Assembly: GCF_001896135.2 (NCBI RefSeq)
Contig: NZ_MPOH02000009.1
Coordinates: 485,074 to 549,073, forward strand
Source of the DNA: Streptomyces phaeoluteigriseus
Lineage (GTDB): Bacteria; Actinomycetota; Actinomycetes; Streptomycetales; Streptomycetaceae
Direction: 5' to 3'
Length of the DNA: 64,000 nt
The notes under the pieces: model-generated
Seen by the model: only the letters and a program-made list of their open reading frames with translations
Told to the model about the DNA's origin: nothing
Databases searched by the model: none
Translations under genes and position numbers: made by a program
Shown: positions 28,221 to 42,191 of the stretch, piece by piece
Position numbering within the stretch: position 1 is the first letter of the stretch
Layout of the letters: each line of letters begins with the position of its first letter

Positions 28221-28552
28221 TGGAGTGACTTCTCCTGAATTGACGTGTTTGGGCACGGCGAGATTGCCGCGTGGGGTTGCGGTACCCGAGTGCCCGATGG
28301 ACGCGTCAGCCGGAGGAGAGAGGGGTCCTATGCGGCTGTCGAGTACAGCTGACCATTCTGCCACACCCCGCGGGTCCTCCCGAGCCGCGGGGTTCGCGGG
28401 GCATGCGGAAGCGGCACCCGGCACCACGATCGCCCTTCGGCGGCCGTACGCCGGGTGCGCGTGCCGGACGGCGGGGTGCCGTCGGGTGACGGCTCCCCGC
28501 ACCGGCTGTCGAACCGGCAGCCACGAGATGCCGGTGCGTCCGCGCCCGCGGG
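28221..28552. other. spacer upstream of rpsP
   Basis: Contains the strong terminator hairpin of the upstream HExxH gene (28472-28499); the remainder should hold the rpsP promoter. No gene seen. Confidence 0.5.
28472..28499 (-). terminator. terminator hairpin of the HExxH gene
   Basis: 12-bp stem with one mismatch (28472-28483 / 28488-28499) and a GGGT loop, about 55-80 nt past the stop at 28553. Confidence 0.7.
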
Positions 28553-29149
28553 TTACGCCACGCCCATGACCTCCGGGATGCGGAACGGCTTGCCGCAGCC
28601 GCCGCACACGATCGGAGCCTGGGCCAGGACCGACGGAACGACCCGGACGTTGCGCCCGCAGTCGCAGACGGCCTTGACACGGACGCCGCCACCGGAGGAG
28701 CCGTGCCGGGCGGCCGGGCCGCGGAAGGCACGGGTCGTCTCGGCGCTGGTGGCGGCCACATGGGCCTTGAGGGCCCGCTGGAGACGCTCGATCGTCGGGC
28801 GGTAGCGGCGCTTGGCCTCGGGGTTGAGCGTGACCAGCGAGAAGCCGCTGCTGGGATGCGGCTCCTCGGGGTGGTCCAGGCCCAGTTCCTCGGCGATCGC
28901 CAGGAATCTGCGGTTGTGGTAGCGGCCGGCGCGGGAGGTGTCGCGGACACCGCGGGCGGCCGCGATGCCGTGGACTGCCTCGTGGAGCAGTCGCTCGAAG
29001 GAGAGTTCGTGACCGCAGGCGGACGACGACTCCCCGATCAGTGACTCTGGCGCGGCAAGGTCCGGCAGCTCGGGGTGGTACCGCTGAATGTCGGCCCACG
29101 CCTGTGCCAGCTCTGCGGCGAGAACAGGTGGTGTCTGTGTCGTGCTCAC
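28553..29149 (-). CDS. SprT-like HExxH protein with C-terminal zinc ribbon
   Basis: 198 residues from GTG 29149. Residues ~48-62 read [18 protein letters not shown], an HExxH zinc-metallopeptidase-type motif followed by [16 protein letters not shown]. The C-terminus has a Cys4 ribbon: [10 protein letters not shown] then [10 protein letters not shown] (CxC...CxxC). The pattern recalls SprT-like proteins, but it is not close enough to name one. It is well conserved in Streptomyces to my knowledge, with no assigned function. It stands alone between rpsP and proS with its own terminator. Confidence 0.7.
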   Translation of the reverse strand: MSTTQTPPVLAAELAQAWADIQRYHPELPDLAAPESLIGESSSACGHELSFERLLHEAVHGIAAARGVRDTSRAGRYHNRRFLAIAEELGLDHPEEPHPSSGFSLVTLNPEAKRRYRPTIERLQRALKAHVAATSAETTRAFRGPAARHGSSGGGVRVKAVCDCGRNVRVVPSVLAQAPIVCGGCGKPFRIPEVMGVA

Positions 29150-29466
29150 GTAATGACAACGAGCGGGGGTACCCCTGTGTTCCTATTCCGGGGCATCCCA
29201 AATAATTTGCACGTACCCGTCAGTTGCCACTGATGCGTCCTGACGAGGGCGGGTGCGCTGATCTGCGGAGAAGCCTCACAGCTCCTACCAAGCTGGTGCG
29301 TAGCCCCACGTACGTCCCGGCCTGTAGACAACGTCCACAGGCCGGGGAGCGATGTTCCCCGAAGGCGCAAGGGGCGTTTCGGTCGCTCTGCGCGCGGAGG
29401 CCGTGGACTCGTCGCTCTGCGCGCGGAGGCCGTGGACTCGTCGCTCTGCGCGCGGAGGCCGTGGAC
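29150..29466. other. spacer between proS and the HExxH gene
   Basis: Holds the proS terminator hairpin (29316-29346), a three-copy 29-bp tandem repeat (29382-29468), and an unusual AT-rich patch at about 29194-29210 that may be part of the promoter of the HExxH gene. No protein gene seen. Confidence 0.6.
29316..29346 (-). terminator. proS terminator hairpin
   Basis: Perfect 10-bp stem (29316-29325 / 29337-29346) with an 11-nt loop, about 120 nt past the proS stop and beyond the tandem repeats. Confidence 0.65.
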
Positions 29467-29468
29467 TC
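29382..29468. repeat. three exact 29-bp tandem copies abutting the proS stop
   Basis: 29382-29410, 29411-29439 and 29440-29468 are identical, beginning GTCGCTCTGCGCGCGG. The last copy runs two bases into the proS stop codon. Spacing is zero and there are no unique spacers, so it is not CRISPR. Confidence 0.95.
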
Positions 29469-30882
29469 AGTAGGCGCGCGCGACGACGGCGACGTTACCG
29501 GGCGCGTCCTCGTCCTCGGGCACCGACCCGTCCTCGGCGACCAGACACCGTACGGTCGCCGCGTGCTCGGCGAGCGCGGTCTCGCCGTCCGGGCCGAGGG
29601 TGGCCCAGGGAATGCGGGCCCAGCCGCCGGCGGTGGCCACCTCGACGGCCTCGCCGAACGTGGACACGTCCGCCGTACGGGACTCACGGCGCTCCCGGGC
29701 CTGCCTGAGCAGCAGCGCCTGGTCCTCCTCGAGGAGCGCGGGCAGCAGGCCGGCCAGCGCGTCCAGGGCGACCGGCTCCTTGCCCCCGGGGATGCGCCGG
29801 GCCAGCATCGCCGTGCCGTTCTCCAGATCGCGCGGGCCGATCTCGACGCGGGCCGGTACGCCCTTCAGCTCCCAGTCGACCGCGCGCCGGCCGAACGGGG
29901 TGTCGGTCCGGTCGTCGACATGGACGCGGATCCCGGCCGCCCTCAGCCGGTCGCCGACCTCGTGGACCTTGGCCAGAACCGCCTCGTCGCCCTTGATCGC
30001 GAGGACGACGGCCTGGATCTGCGCCAGCCGGGGCGGGACGCGCAGCCCGCTGTCGTCGCCGTGCATCATCACCAGGGCGCCGATCATGCGGGTCGTCGAG
30101 CCCCAGGAGGTCTGCCAGACCAGTTCCCGCGTGCCGTCCTTCGACAGGTAGGAGGTGTTGAAGGCCTTGGCGAAGTTCTGGCCCAGCTCATGGCTGGTGG
30201 CCATCTGGAGTGCCTTGCCGTCGCCCATCATGCCTTCGAGCGTGAGGGTGTTGACGGCGCCGGCGAACCGCTCCTTGGCCGTCTTGCGGCCGGGCACGAC
30301 GTCCATGGCCAGGACGTTCACCATGAAGTCCTCGTAGACCCGGCGGTGGATGCGCGCGGCGAAGTCGCGGGCGTCCTCGTAGCTGGCGTGCGCGGTGTGG
30401 CCCTCCTGCCACAGGAACTCCGTGGTGCGCAGGAACAGGCGGGGCCGCAGCTCCCAGCGGACCACGTTGGCCCACTGGTTGATGAGCAGTGGCAGGTCGC
30501 GGTAGCTCTGCACCCACTTCGCGAAGTACTCGTTGACGATCATCTCGGAGGTGGGCCGGACGACCGCGGGCTCCTCCAGCTCCTTGCCGCCGCCGTGGGT
30601 CACCACGGCCAGCTCGGGCGCGAAGCCCTCCACATGGTCCGCCTCGCGCGCGAGGTACGACTGCGGGATCAGCAGCGGGAAGTACGCGTTCTGGGTGCCC
30701 GTCTCCTTGATGCGGGCGTCCATCTCCGCCTGCATCCGCTCCCACAGCCCGTACCCGTACGGCCGGATCACCATGGTGCCGCGCACCGGTCCGTTGTCGG
30801 CCAGTTCCGCCTTGGCGATCAGATCCTGGTACCAGCGGGGGAAGTCCTCCGCCCGCGGGGTGAGCACGGGTGCCTTTGCCAT
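29467..30882 (-). CDS. proS: prolyl-tRNA synthetase, archaeal/eukaryotic type
   Basis: 471 residues from ATG 30882 (MAKAPVLTPRAEDFPRWYQDLIAKAEL). Class II motifs: motif 1 region GTMVIRPYGYGLWERMQ, motif 2 FLRTTEFLWQEGHTAH, motif 3 GALVMMHGDDSGLRVPP. The anticodon-binding domain follows (VHVDDRTDTPFGRRAVDWELKGVPARVEIG). The length and the absence of the large editing insertion mark the eukaryote/archaeon-like class (as in Thermus), not the ~570-residue bacterial class. A bacterial-type proS is the usual streptomycete enzyme, so this may be a second copy. Confidence 0.92.
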   Translation of the reverse strand: MAKAPVLTPRAEDFPRWYQDLIAKAELADNGPVRGTMVIRPYGYGLWERMQAEMDARIKETGTQNAYFPLLIPQSYLAREADHVEGFAPELAVVTHGGGKELEEPAVVRPTSEMIVNEYFAKWVQSYRDLPLLINQWANVVRWELRPRLFLRTTEFLWQEGHTAHASYEDARDFAARIHRRVYEDFMVNVLAMDVVPGRKTAKERFAGAVNTLTLEGMMGDGKALQMATSHELGQNFAKAFNTSYLSKDGTRELVWQTSWGSTTRMIGALVMMHGDDSGLRVPPRLAQIQAVVLAIKGDEAVLAKVHEVGDRLRAAGIRVHVDDRTDTPFGRRAVDWELKGVPARVEIGPRDLENGTAMLARRIPGGKEPVALDALAGLLPALLEEDQALLLRQARERRESRTADVSTFGEAVEVATAGGWARIPWATLGPDGETALAEHAATVRCLVAEDGSVPEDEDAPGNVAVVARAY

Positions 30883-31082
30883 GGCGCGATGGTACGGGCC
30901 CGGGTTGCCGGGATGTGAAATCTCGCCACACGCGCGGGCAGCGCGCAAGCAGGCCTCCGCAACCCCTGGACGTGGGGTCGAGTGGGGAGTTACCTGGCAT
31001 ACGGGAGGGAGTGCGGGCGCACTGACGGGGGCCACCTGAACGGGTACTGCGGCAAACTCTCGGCGGATTGGGGCGCTTATCC

Positions 31083-31940
31083 ATGACACCTACGCTCGTG
31101 CGGGAGCACCTGCCTCATGCGGGGCCGACGCTCCGCGTGGACCTCGGTGCACGCGCGCGTGACTGGTCCGAGATCCAGGAGCGGATGCTGGTCCCGCTCT
31201 ACGAGGCCGTCTACGAGCGACTGGAAGTGGGGGCCGGCACCCGGCTTCTGGGGCTCGGCTGCGGCTCCGGGCTGGCCCTGCTGATGGCGGCCTCCAGAGG
31301 CGCGACGCTCACCGGTGTCGAGGCACTGGCCCCGGAGCGGCTGGCCCTCGCCCGGCAGCGACTGTCCCCGGAGGCCTGGGGCACGCGCGCGCGGGGCGGT
31401 ACGCGCCTGGTCGACGGCTCACCCGGGGACGCGGCCGGCCCGGAGGCGCCCGCGTACAACCTGGTGACCGCCTTCGAGCCGATCGGATGTCTGGCCGGTG
31501 ACTCGGAGGGGCTCGGCGAACTGCTCGCCGCCGCCACGCCGCTGGCCGAACGCGGGGCGCACGTGGTGCTGGTGGGCTGGGGTCCGCCGGAGCGCTGTGC
31601 GACCTCGTCGGTGTTGAGGGTCGCCACCAGGCTGGCCGATCCACCGCGGCCCGCGGGCGGTTGGCGGCCCGCGCTGCGCGACGACCTGGAGGAGGTCGCC
31701 CAGCGGGCCGGGCTCAGGCCCGACGGCTCCGGGCGGGTGGCCTGCCCGTTCGGGTACGCGGGCGTGGACAGCGCCCTCAAGGGCCTGTTGTCCACGGGCC
31801 TGTTCGACGCGGCGATCTCCGCGACGGACCAGGCGCAGGTGGACAAGGAGGTGACCGAGGCGCTCCACCCGTACCGGCGCGCGGACGGCACGGTGTGGAT
31901 GCCGAACGTCTTCCGCTACCTGATCGCCAGGGTCCCCTGA
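31083..31940 (+). CDS. SAM-dependent methyltransferase-like protein
   Basis: 285 residues from ATG 31083. A Rossmann SAM motif I is seen as GTRLLGLGCGSGLALLMAA near residue 55, followed by the acidic LTGVEALAPERLALAR. The C-terminal half (ALKGLLSTGLFDAAI, LHPYRRADGTVWMPNVFRYLIA) is the conserved part of this streptomycete family. No substrate is evident. It is divergent from proS and converges with the ftsH-like gene, 20 bp apart. Confidence 0.75.
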   Translation: MTPTLVREHLPHAGPTLRVDLGARARDWSEIQERMLVPLYEAVYERLEVGAGTRLLGLGCGSGLALLMAASRGATLTGVEALAPERLALARQRLSPEAWGTRARGGTRLVDGSPGDAAGPEAPAYNLVTAFEPIGCLAGDSEGLGELLAAATPLAERGAHVVLVGWGPPERCATSSVLRVATRLADPPRPAGGWRPALRDDLEEVAQRAGLRPDGSGRVACPFGYAGVDSALKGLLSTGLFDAAISATDQAQVDKEVTEALHPYRRADGTVWMPNVFRYLIARVP

Positions 31941-31961
31941 CACCTCGCGCCTTGGGAGCAC

Positions 31962-33904
31962 CTAACCCTCGGCGTCCTTGGTCAGCCTGGTGACCCCGGC
32001 GATGCGGTAGGCGTCCGCCTCGTCCAGCGTCTCGTTCTCCAGGAGCGCCTGGGCGAGGTCGTCCAACTGGCCCCGGTGGTCGCGGAGTTTGCGGCAGGCC
32101 TCTTCGTAGCACTCGTCGACGACGCGCCGCATCTCGTGGTCGATGGCGTCGAGGGTCTGCGGGGCGGCGGAGAGCCCGTAGGCCTGCTGGGCATCGCCGG
32201 GCAGGGCCGACATACGGCCCACGCGCTCGCTCATGCCCCACCGGGCGACCATGCCGCGCACGATGGTGGTGACCTGCTCCAGGTCGTTCTCGGAGCCGGT
32301 CGTGATCATGTCGTAGACGACGTGCTCGGCCGCCATGCCGCCGAGCGCGCCGATGATCCGGCCGCGCAGGTACTCCTCCGTGTACGCGTACCGGTCCGCG
32401 TCCGGCGTCGACAGTGTGACGCCGAGTGCCCGGCCGCGCGGCACGATGGTGATCTTGCGGACCGGGTCGGCGCCCGGCTGGAGCATCCCCAGCAGCGCGT
32501 GCCCGCTCTCGTGGTACGCCGTCCTGCGCCGCTCCTCCTCGGGCATCACCAGGGAGCGTTCCGCACCGAGCTGGACCTTCTCCAGTGCCTCGGACAGATC
32601 GCTCCGGGTCACCTGCTCCTGTCCGCGCTTGACGGCGAGCAGGGCCGCCTCGTTGGCGAGGTTGGCCAGTTCGGCGCCGGTCATGCCCGGGGTCGTACGG
32701 GCCACCTGGGCGAGGTCGACATCCGGGGCGAGCGGGATCTCGCGGGTGTGGATGGCGAGGATCGCCTCGCGGCCGCCGCGGTCCGGGGGCGAGACGCTGA
32801 CGATCCGGTCGAAGCGGCCCGGCCTGGTCAGCGCCGGGTCCAGGATGTCCGCGCGGTTGGTGGCGGCGAGGACGATGACGCCCTCGGAGCCGGAGAAGCC
32901 GTCCATCTCGGTCAGGATCTGGTTGAGGGTCTGCTCGCGCTCGTCGTGACCGCCCATGGCCGAGCCGCCGCCGCGGGCCCGCCCGATGGTGTCGATCTCG
33001 TCGATGAAGATGATCGACGGGGCCACCTTGCGGGCCTCCGCGAACAGCTCCCGTACCCGCGAGGCGCCGACGCCCACGATCATCTCGATGAACTCGGACG
33101 CCGACGCGGAGAAGAACGGCACCCCCGCCTCCCCGGCCACCGCGCGCGCGAGCAGCGTCTTGCCGGTGCCGGGCGGTCCGGAGAGCAGCACTCCGCGGGG
33201 CATCTTGGCGCCCATCCTGCGGTAGGCGTCGGGGTTACTCAGGAAGTCGACGACATCGCTCAGTTCGCCCGCGACCTCGTCGATGCCGGCCACGTCCTCG
33301 AACGTGGTCCGCTCCTGCCCGGGCTCCAGCTCGACCGGCTTGGGCGGCGCCTTGCGGCCGAGCATGCCGCCGGCCCGCCCAGACCCCCCGAGCGCATCCG
33401 CCGGGCGATGAACACCCACACGGCGACGAGCAGGATCATCGGTGCCAGGGAGATCAGCAGATTGGCGAGAAGACTGCGCTGCTTGACGACCGGCTCGGCG
33501 GTGACCGTGACGTCGTTCTCGGTCAGTTCGTCCCAGAGCCGGTCGTCCGCGAAGGTCGGCCGTTCCGTGCGGAACTTGGTGTACGTCCCGTCTCCCTCCG
33601 GGTTGTCCCGCCCTTTCCTCAGCTGTCCCTGGATCGCGTCGCCCTTGGCGTAGATCTTGCTGACGTTGCCGTCGTCGACCTGCTTGCTGAACTCGGTGTA
33701 CGAGATCGTCGGCTCGTCGCCCTCGTTGAAGAAGGACAGCACCAGCAGCGCGATCAGGAACACGACCAGCGAGGCGAGGATCAGGCCCCACCAGCCGCCG
33801 GGCACCCGTCGCCCGCCCGACGGCGGCTTCGGCGGCTCCTCCGGGGCACCCTCGGTACGCCAGGGCTTTTCGGGCGACTTCCGTGGCGGTGCGGCATTGG
33901 TCAT
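31962..33904 (-). CDS. ftsH: FtsH-type membrane AAA protease (frame break near 33376)
   Basis: Membrane-anchored ATP-dependent zinc protease. N-terminal segment [21 protein letters not shown], an external loop, then a second segment [17 protein letters not shown]. One base is missing in the GGCGGG(G)CC run near 33376. The cytosolic part has Walker [14 protein letters not shown], Walker [12 protein letters not shown], the [11 protein letters not shown], and the zinc site HESGH. Reconstructed length is ~647 residues. Some streptomycetes carry more than one FtsH; this one is not in the usual ftsH-folE context, so it may be the second. Confidence 0.9.
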
Positions 33905-33954
33905 ATCGGGACGTTACGACACACCGCAGCCGTGAGCACCTGCGGGAACGCAAC

Positions 33955-33985
33955 GGGGGCACCCCCTTTGAGGAGGGGCGCCCCC
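33955..33985 (-). terminator. terminator between ffh and the ftsH-like gene
   Basis: 11-bp G5C/C4-type stem with one mismatch (33955-33965 / 33975-33985), 9-nt loop, 19-49 nt after the ffh stop. Confidence 0.7.
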
Positions 33986-34003
33986 GACACCGTACGGCTG
34001 TGA

Positions 34004-35553
34004 TCAGCCCATGAACTTCTTGAACTCGTCGGGAAGCTCGAAGTCCTGGCCGGCCTGCTGGCCCGGCAGGCCGAGGGCGCCGCCCTGGGCCGCGGCGGCC
34101 CTGCGCTCGGCCTCTTCCTGCTCCTGCTGCCTGCGCTTCATCGGGTTGCCGGACCGCTGCTTGCCCTTGGCCTTCTTGGGCTGCTTCTTGGCGCGGCCGG
34201 GGCCACCGCCCATGCCCGGGATCCCGGGCATGCCCGGCATGCCACCGCCCTGGGCCATGCGGGACATCATCTTGCGGGCCTCGAAGAACCGCTCGACCAG
34301 CCCCTTCACCGCGCTGACCTCGACACCGGAACCCTTGGCGACACGGGCGCGGCGCGAGCCGTTGATGATCGCCGGGTCCTGGCGCTCGGCCGGGGTCATC
34401 GACTTGATGATCGCGGCCATGCGGTCGATGTCGCGTTCGTCGATGTTCTGGATCTGGTCCTTGATCTGGCCCATGCCCGGCAGCATGCCGAGCAGCTTGG
34501 AGATCGACCCCATCTTCCTGACCTGTTCCATCTGGGACAGGAAGTCGTCCAGGGTGAAGTCCTGGCCCTTCTTCGACGCCAGCTTGGAGGCCATCTTCTC
34601 GGCCTCTTCCTGACTGAACGTCTTCTCCGCCTGCTCGATCAGGGTGAGCAGGTCACCCATGTCGAGGATGCGGGAGGCCATCCGGTCAGGGTGGAACGCG
34701 TCGAAGTCGTCGAGCTTCTCGCCGTTCGACGCGAACATGATCGGCTTGCCGGTGATCTGCCGGATCGACAGGGCGGCGCCACCGCGGGCGTCGCGTCGAG
34801 CTTGGAGAGCACCACGCCGTCGAAGCCGACGCCGTCCCGGAAGGACTCGGCGGTGTTGACGGCGTCCTGGCCGATCATCGCGTCGACGACGAAGAGGATC
34901 TCGTCGGGCGACACGGCGTCGCGGATGTCCGCGGCCTGCCGCATCAGCTCGGCGTCGATGCCGAGCCGGCCGGCGGTGTCCACGATCACGATGTCGTGGA
35001 CCTTGGACTTCGCGTAGTCGATGGAGTCCCTGGCGACCTGGACCGGGTCGCCGACGCCGTTGCCCGGCTGCGGGGCGTAGACCGCCACGCCGGCCCGCTC
35101 GGCGACGACGCTGAGCTGGTTGACGGCGTTGGGGCGCTGGAGGTCGGCGGCGACGAGCAGCGGCGAGTGCCCCTGCCCCTTCAGCCAGTGGCCGAGCTTG
35201 CCCGCGAGGGTCGTCTTACCGGCACCCTGGAGACCGGCCAGCATGATCACGGTGGGCGGGTTCTTGGCGAACCGCAGACGCCGGGTCTCGCCGCCCAGGA
35301 TGGTGACGAGTTCGTCGTTGACGATCTTCAGGACCTGCTGGGCCGGGTTCAGGGCCTTGGAGACCTCGGCCCCGAGGGCACGCTCCTTGACGTTCTTGAT
35401 GAACGTGCGGACGACCGGCAGCGCCACGTCGGCCTCGAGCAGCGCGATGCGGATCTCGCGCGCGGTGGCGTCGATGTCCGCCTCGCTCAGACGCCCCTTG
35501 CCGCGCAGATTCTTGAAGGTCGCTGAGAGGCGATCGGAGAGAGTATCGAACAC
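34004..35553 (-). CDS. ffh: signal recognition particle GTPase Ffh (frame break near 34797)
   Basis: SRP54 protein, which binds signal sequences and 4.5S RNA. N domain from GTG 35553 (VFDTLSDRLSATFKNLRGKG). G domain: GLQGAGKTTLAGKLG, VDTAGRLGID, and SKLDGDARGG. The last motif is broken by one missing base near 34797 (GACG(G)CGACGCC). The M domain ends with a Met/Gly-rich stretch (GGGMPGMPGIPGMGGG). Reconstructed length 516 residues, as in other streptomycetes. It is essential, so the break is probably a sequence error. Confidence 0.95.
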
Positions 35554-35773
35554 GGCGGCGTCGGTCCTCGGAGTCGGGGGCAGTGTGAGCGTCTTCCAGG
35601 GTATCCGGCTCGGCAGGACAATGGTCCCCGCCCACCGTGGTCGGCGGGCGGACCCGTCTCGGCCGGGCCGGGAAGCAGTCGGCGTCCGCCGACGTGGCAC
35701 ACGTCCACCGCCGGAGCGTGCCCGCGTCGACGGGGAGCCCGTCCCGGTGGACGCGTGACGGGAGGCCGCGAGG

Positions 35774-38225
35774 TCACGCCCGCAGCGCCTCCTCCAGCTT
35801 CCGGGCCACCGCCACCGCCTCGTCACCCGGCAAGGGCGCCCCCCGCATCTGCGTCACGTAGAAGGCGTCGACGGCGTTCGCGCCCAGCGTGCTCACGTGC
35901 GCGCTGCGCATCCGCACGCCCGCGTCCTCCAGCGCCCGCCCGATCCGGAACAGCAGGCCCGGTGCGTCCTGCGCGCGTACCTCGATCACGGTGGCCAGGT
36001 GGGAGGCCGCCGAGGCGACGGTCACCCGCGGCGGGGGCGCGACCACGCCCCGGCGCCGGGGGTAGGCCGCGTCGCGTTCCGCGAGCCGGCCCGCGATGTC
36101 CAGGGAGCCGTCCAGGGCGCGCACCAGGTCGGCGCGGAGCCGGGCGGCCTGGGGCAGCGAGCCGTACTCCGCGGCGACGCGCCAGTTCAGCAGCAGCACC
36201 GAGCCCTCGACGCCGGACGGCAGCTCCAGGGCCCGCAGCTCCGCCGTGCGTACGGTCAGCCGGTGCATGGCGAGCACACCGGCCACGGCGGGCAGCACGC
36301 GCGGCTGGTCGGGTACGGCGATGAGCAGCTCCACGCCGAGCGGCTCGGGGTCGCCGGCCGGCTGGTCCGCGAGGTCGGCCGGGGGTTCGGTCTGGGCGCG
36401 CAGGGACAGGACGGGACTGCCGGTGGCGACGGCCTCGATGGCGAGCCGTTCCTGCTCGGCGGTGGCCGCGGCGGCCTCGGGCTCCTCCGGCACGTCCCCG
36501 GCGAGCACCGCCGAGACGCGCCTGACCAGGTCCGCCACGAGCGAACCCCGCCAGGAGGACCAGGCGGCCGGGCCGGTGGCCAGCGCGTCCGCCTCGGTCA
36601 GCGCGTGCAGCAGTTCCAGGGTGCCCTGGGAGCCGACCGCCTCGGCGACCGAGCGGACGGTGGCCGGGTCCTCCAGGTCACGCCGGGTGGCCGTCTCGAT
36701 GAGCAGCAGGTGATGCCGTACGAGGGTGGACAGGACGGACACCTCGGCGCGGTCGAAGCCGATGCGGGCGGCCACGTCCTTGGCGATGATCTCGCCCGCC
36801 ACGGAGTGGTCCCCGGGCCAGCCCTTGCCGATGTCGTGCAGCAGGGCGGCGACCAGCAGCAGGTCGGGGCGGCTGACGCGGCGGGTGAACTCGGAGGCGC
36901 GCACGGCGGTCTCGATGAGGTGCCGGTCGACGGTCCAGATGTGCACGGCGTTGCGCTGGGGCCGGCAGCGCACCCGCTCCCAGTCGGGCAGCAGCCGGGT
37001 GATCAGTCCCTCGGCCTCCAGCGCTCCCAGACCTCGATGGTGGGCTGCCCGGAGCCGAGCAGGGTCACGAGCTGCTCGCGGGCCTCGGCGGGCCAGGGCG
37101 TGGGCAGGGGGCGCACGGTGGCCGCGAGGCGCCGTACGGCGTGCAGGGAGAGCGGGAGGCCGGCCTGGGCGGCGGCGGCCGCGGCCGCAGGGGCAGCACG
37201 GGGTCGCGTTCGGGGCGCGCGGCGCGGGCGAGCACCACCTCGCCGTCCTGCTCCACGACGCCCTCGGCCAGCGGGGAACGCTCGGCGACGGGCTTGCCAC
37301 CGCCGAGTATGGCGCGCAGTCGGGGCCGCACCGAGCGAGATCTGAGCACGCGCCTGACCTCGCGCCAGGTGACGTCGCTGGCGTACGAGATGACGCGGGC
37401 GGCCTCGTAGACCTGGCGCAGGAGGGTGTCGGCGTCCAGGAGGCCCAGTTCCGCGGCGACCTGGTCCTGCTCCTGGAGGGCCAGCCGGTCGGTGGCGCGG
37501 CCGGTCGTCAGGTGCAGGGCGTCGCGGACGTCGAGGAGCCGGCGGCGGGCGTCGTCGAGGCCCTCGCGGGGGGCGTCGGCCAGCCAGGAGGCGGCGACGG
37601 CACGCAGCGCGGTGGCGTCGCGCAGTCCGCCGCGGGCCTCCTTGAGGTCGGGTTCCAGCAGGTACTGGAGCTCGCCCTGGCGTTCGGCGCGCTCGGCGCA
37701 CAGCTCCTGCAGTTCGGGCAGCCGCTTGGGCGCCTGGTTGCGCCAGTCGGCCAGTACGGCCGTCCGCAGTCCCGCCGTCAGCCCCGGGTCGCCGGCGAGG
37801 TGGCGGGCGTCGAGCAGACCGAGCTGGACCTTGAGGTCCTCGCCGGCGGTCCTGCGGGCCTCCGCCGGTGTGCGGACGGAGTGGTCGAGGGCCAGGCCGA
37901 GGTCCCAGACGGGGTACCAGAGGCGGTCGGCGAGGGCGGCGACCGCCTGGGTGTCGCCGCCGTCGTGCAGCAGGAGGAGGTCGAGGTCGCTGCGCGGGGA
38001 CAGCTCGCCGCGGCCGTAGCCGCCGACGGCGACCAGGGAGACGCCCCGCAGTTCCTCGCTGCCGGCGGTGAACAGGCCCGCCAGCCAGTCGTCGGTCAGT
38101 TCGGAGAGGGCGGAACGGCGCGGCGGCCCGGACCGCGCCCCCTCGGTGAGGAGGCGCAGCCGGGCCGCCGCGTAGCCGCTGGGTCCCGAGTCCTCTGCAT
38201 CCTTGCGCACGTCCGTACTCGTCAC
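35774..38225 (-). CDS. glnD: PII nucleotidyltransferase GlnD (frame breaks near 37189 and 37024)
   Basis: Senses glutamine and modifies/demodifies GlnK. In S. coelicolor GlnD adenylylates GlnK at Tyr51. Start GTG 38225, 26 bp after glnK. Nucleotidyltransferase motif VAVGGYGRGELSPRSDLDLLLL; HD hydrolase LVAALLHDIGKGWPGDHS; two C-terminal ACT domains (VRTAELRALELP..., VIEVRAQDAPGLLFRIG). Two single bases are missing: in the GCGG(G)CC run near 37189 and in GAG(G)CGCTGG near 37024. With both restored the protein is ~817 residues and continuous. Confidence 0.92.
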
Positions 38226-38251
38226 CCAGTGGCTCCTGTTCTGTTCTTCTG

Positions 38252-41744
<3,493 letters not shown>

Positions 41745-42191
41745 TGGAACGCCCCCATCCCTGAGACCACTTGTCGCTCTAATGCGCCAAGCCTTATCAG
41801 AATGCCGGTAAATACGGCCCGCCGTCCGGCGGTTCTCACCCTTCGAACGGAAAGTCGACTTGCCTCCGGCATACCCGGAGGGGCATGTGCCCCTGGGCCT
41901 CGCATACTCAAAGTAATCCTACGATCACGGCTCCAGCCACGGCGATCCCGGAAACGCCACCATTCGCCACCCCATCGAATGAACTCACGGTGGCGCACAG
42001 GCGATTCACTTGACATAGGACGGCCGGGGTGGGCGGAACGGTGCACTCAGGGGCGCTCGTCATCCGCCACACCACCTCGGACGCTTCCGGGCGCTGTCTG
42101 GGACGGGCGGCGACGGGAAGGCGTCAGTACAGAGAGTCACCGCATGCGTCCGCTACGTAACCACAGGCGCGTCGGACCCGTTGGAGGGGGC
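41745..42191. other. divergent spacer nsdA / primase-like gene
   Basis: 447 bp. Contains an interrupted palindrome AGGGGCA-TG-TGCCCCT at 41879-41894 and a consensus -35-like TTGACA at 42010 (plus strand) without a clear -10. Should hold both promoters. No gene seen. Confidence 0.4.

Noticed and set aside
29382..29468. CRISPR array
   Set aside because: The 29-bp copies are directly adjacent with no spacers and only three units; it is a plain tandem repeat.
42010..42015. TTGACA as a -35 element for the primase-like gene
   Set aside because: No TANNNT-like -10 at 16-19 bp; position alone is insufficient.
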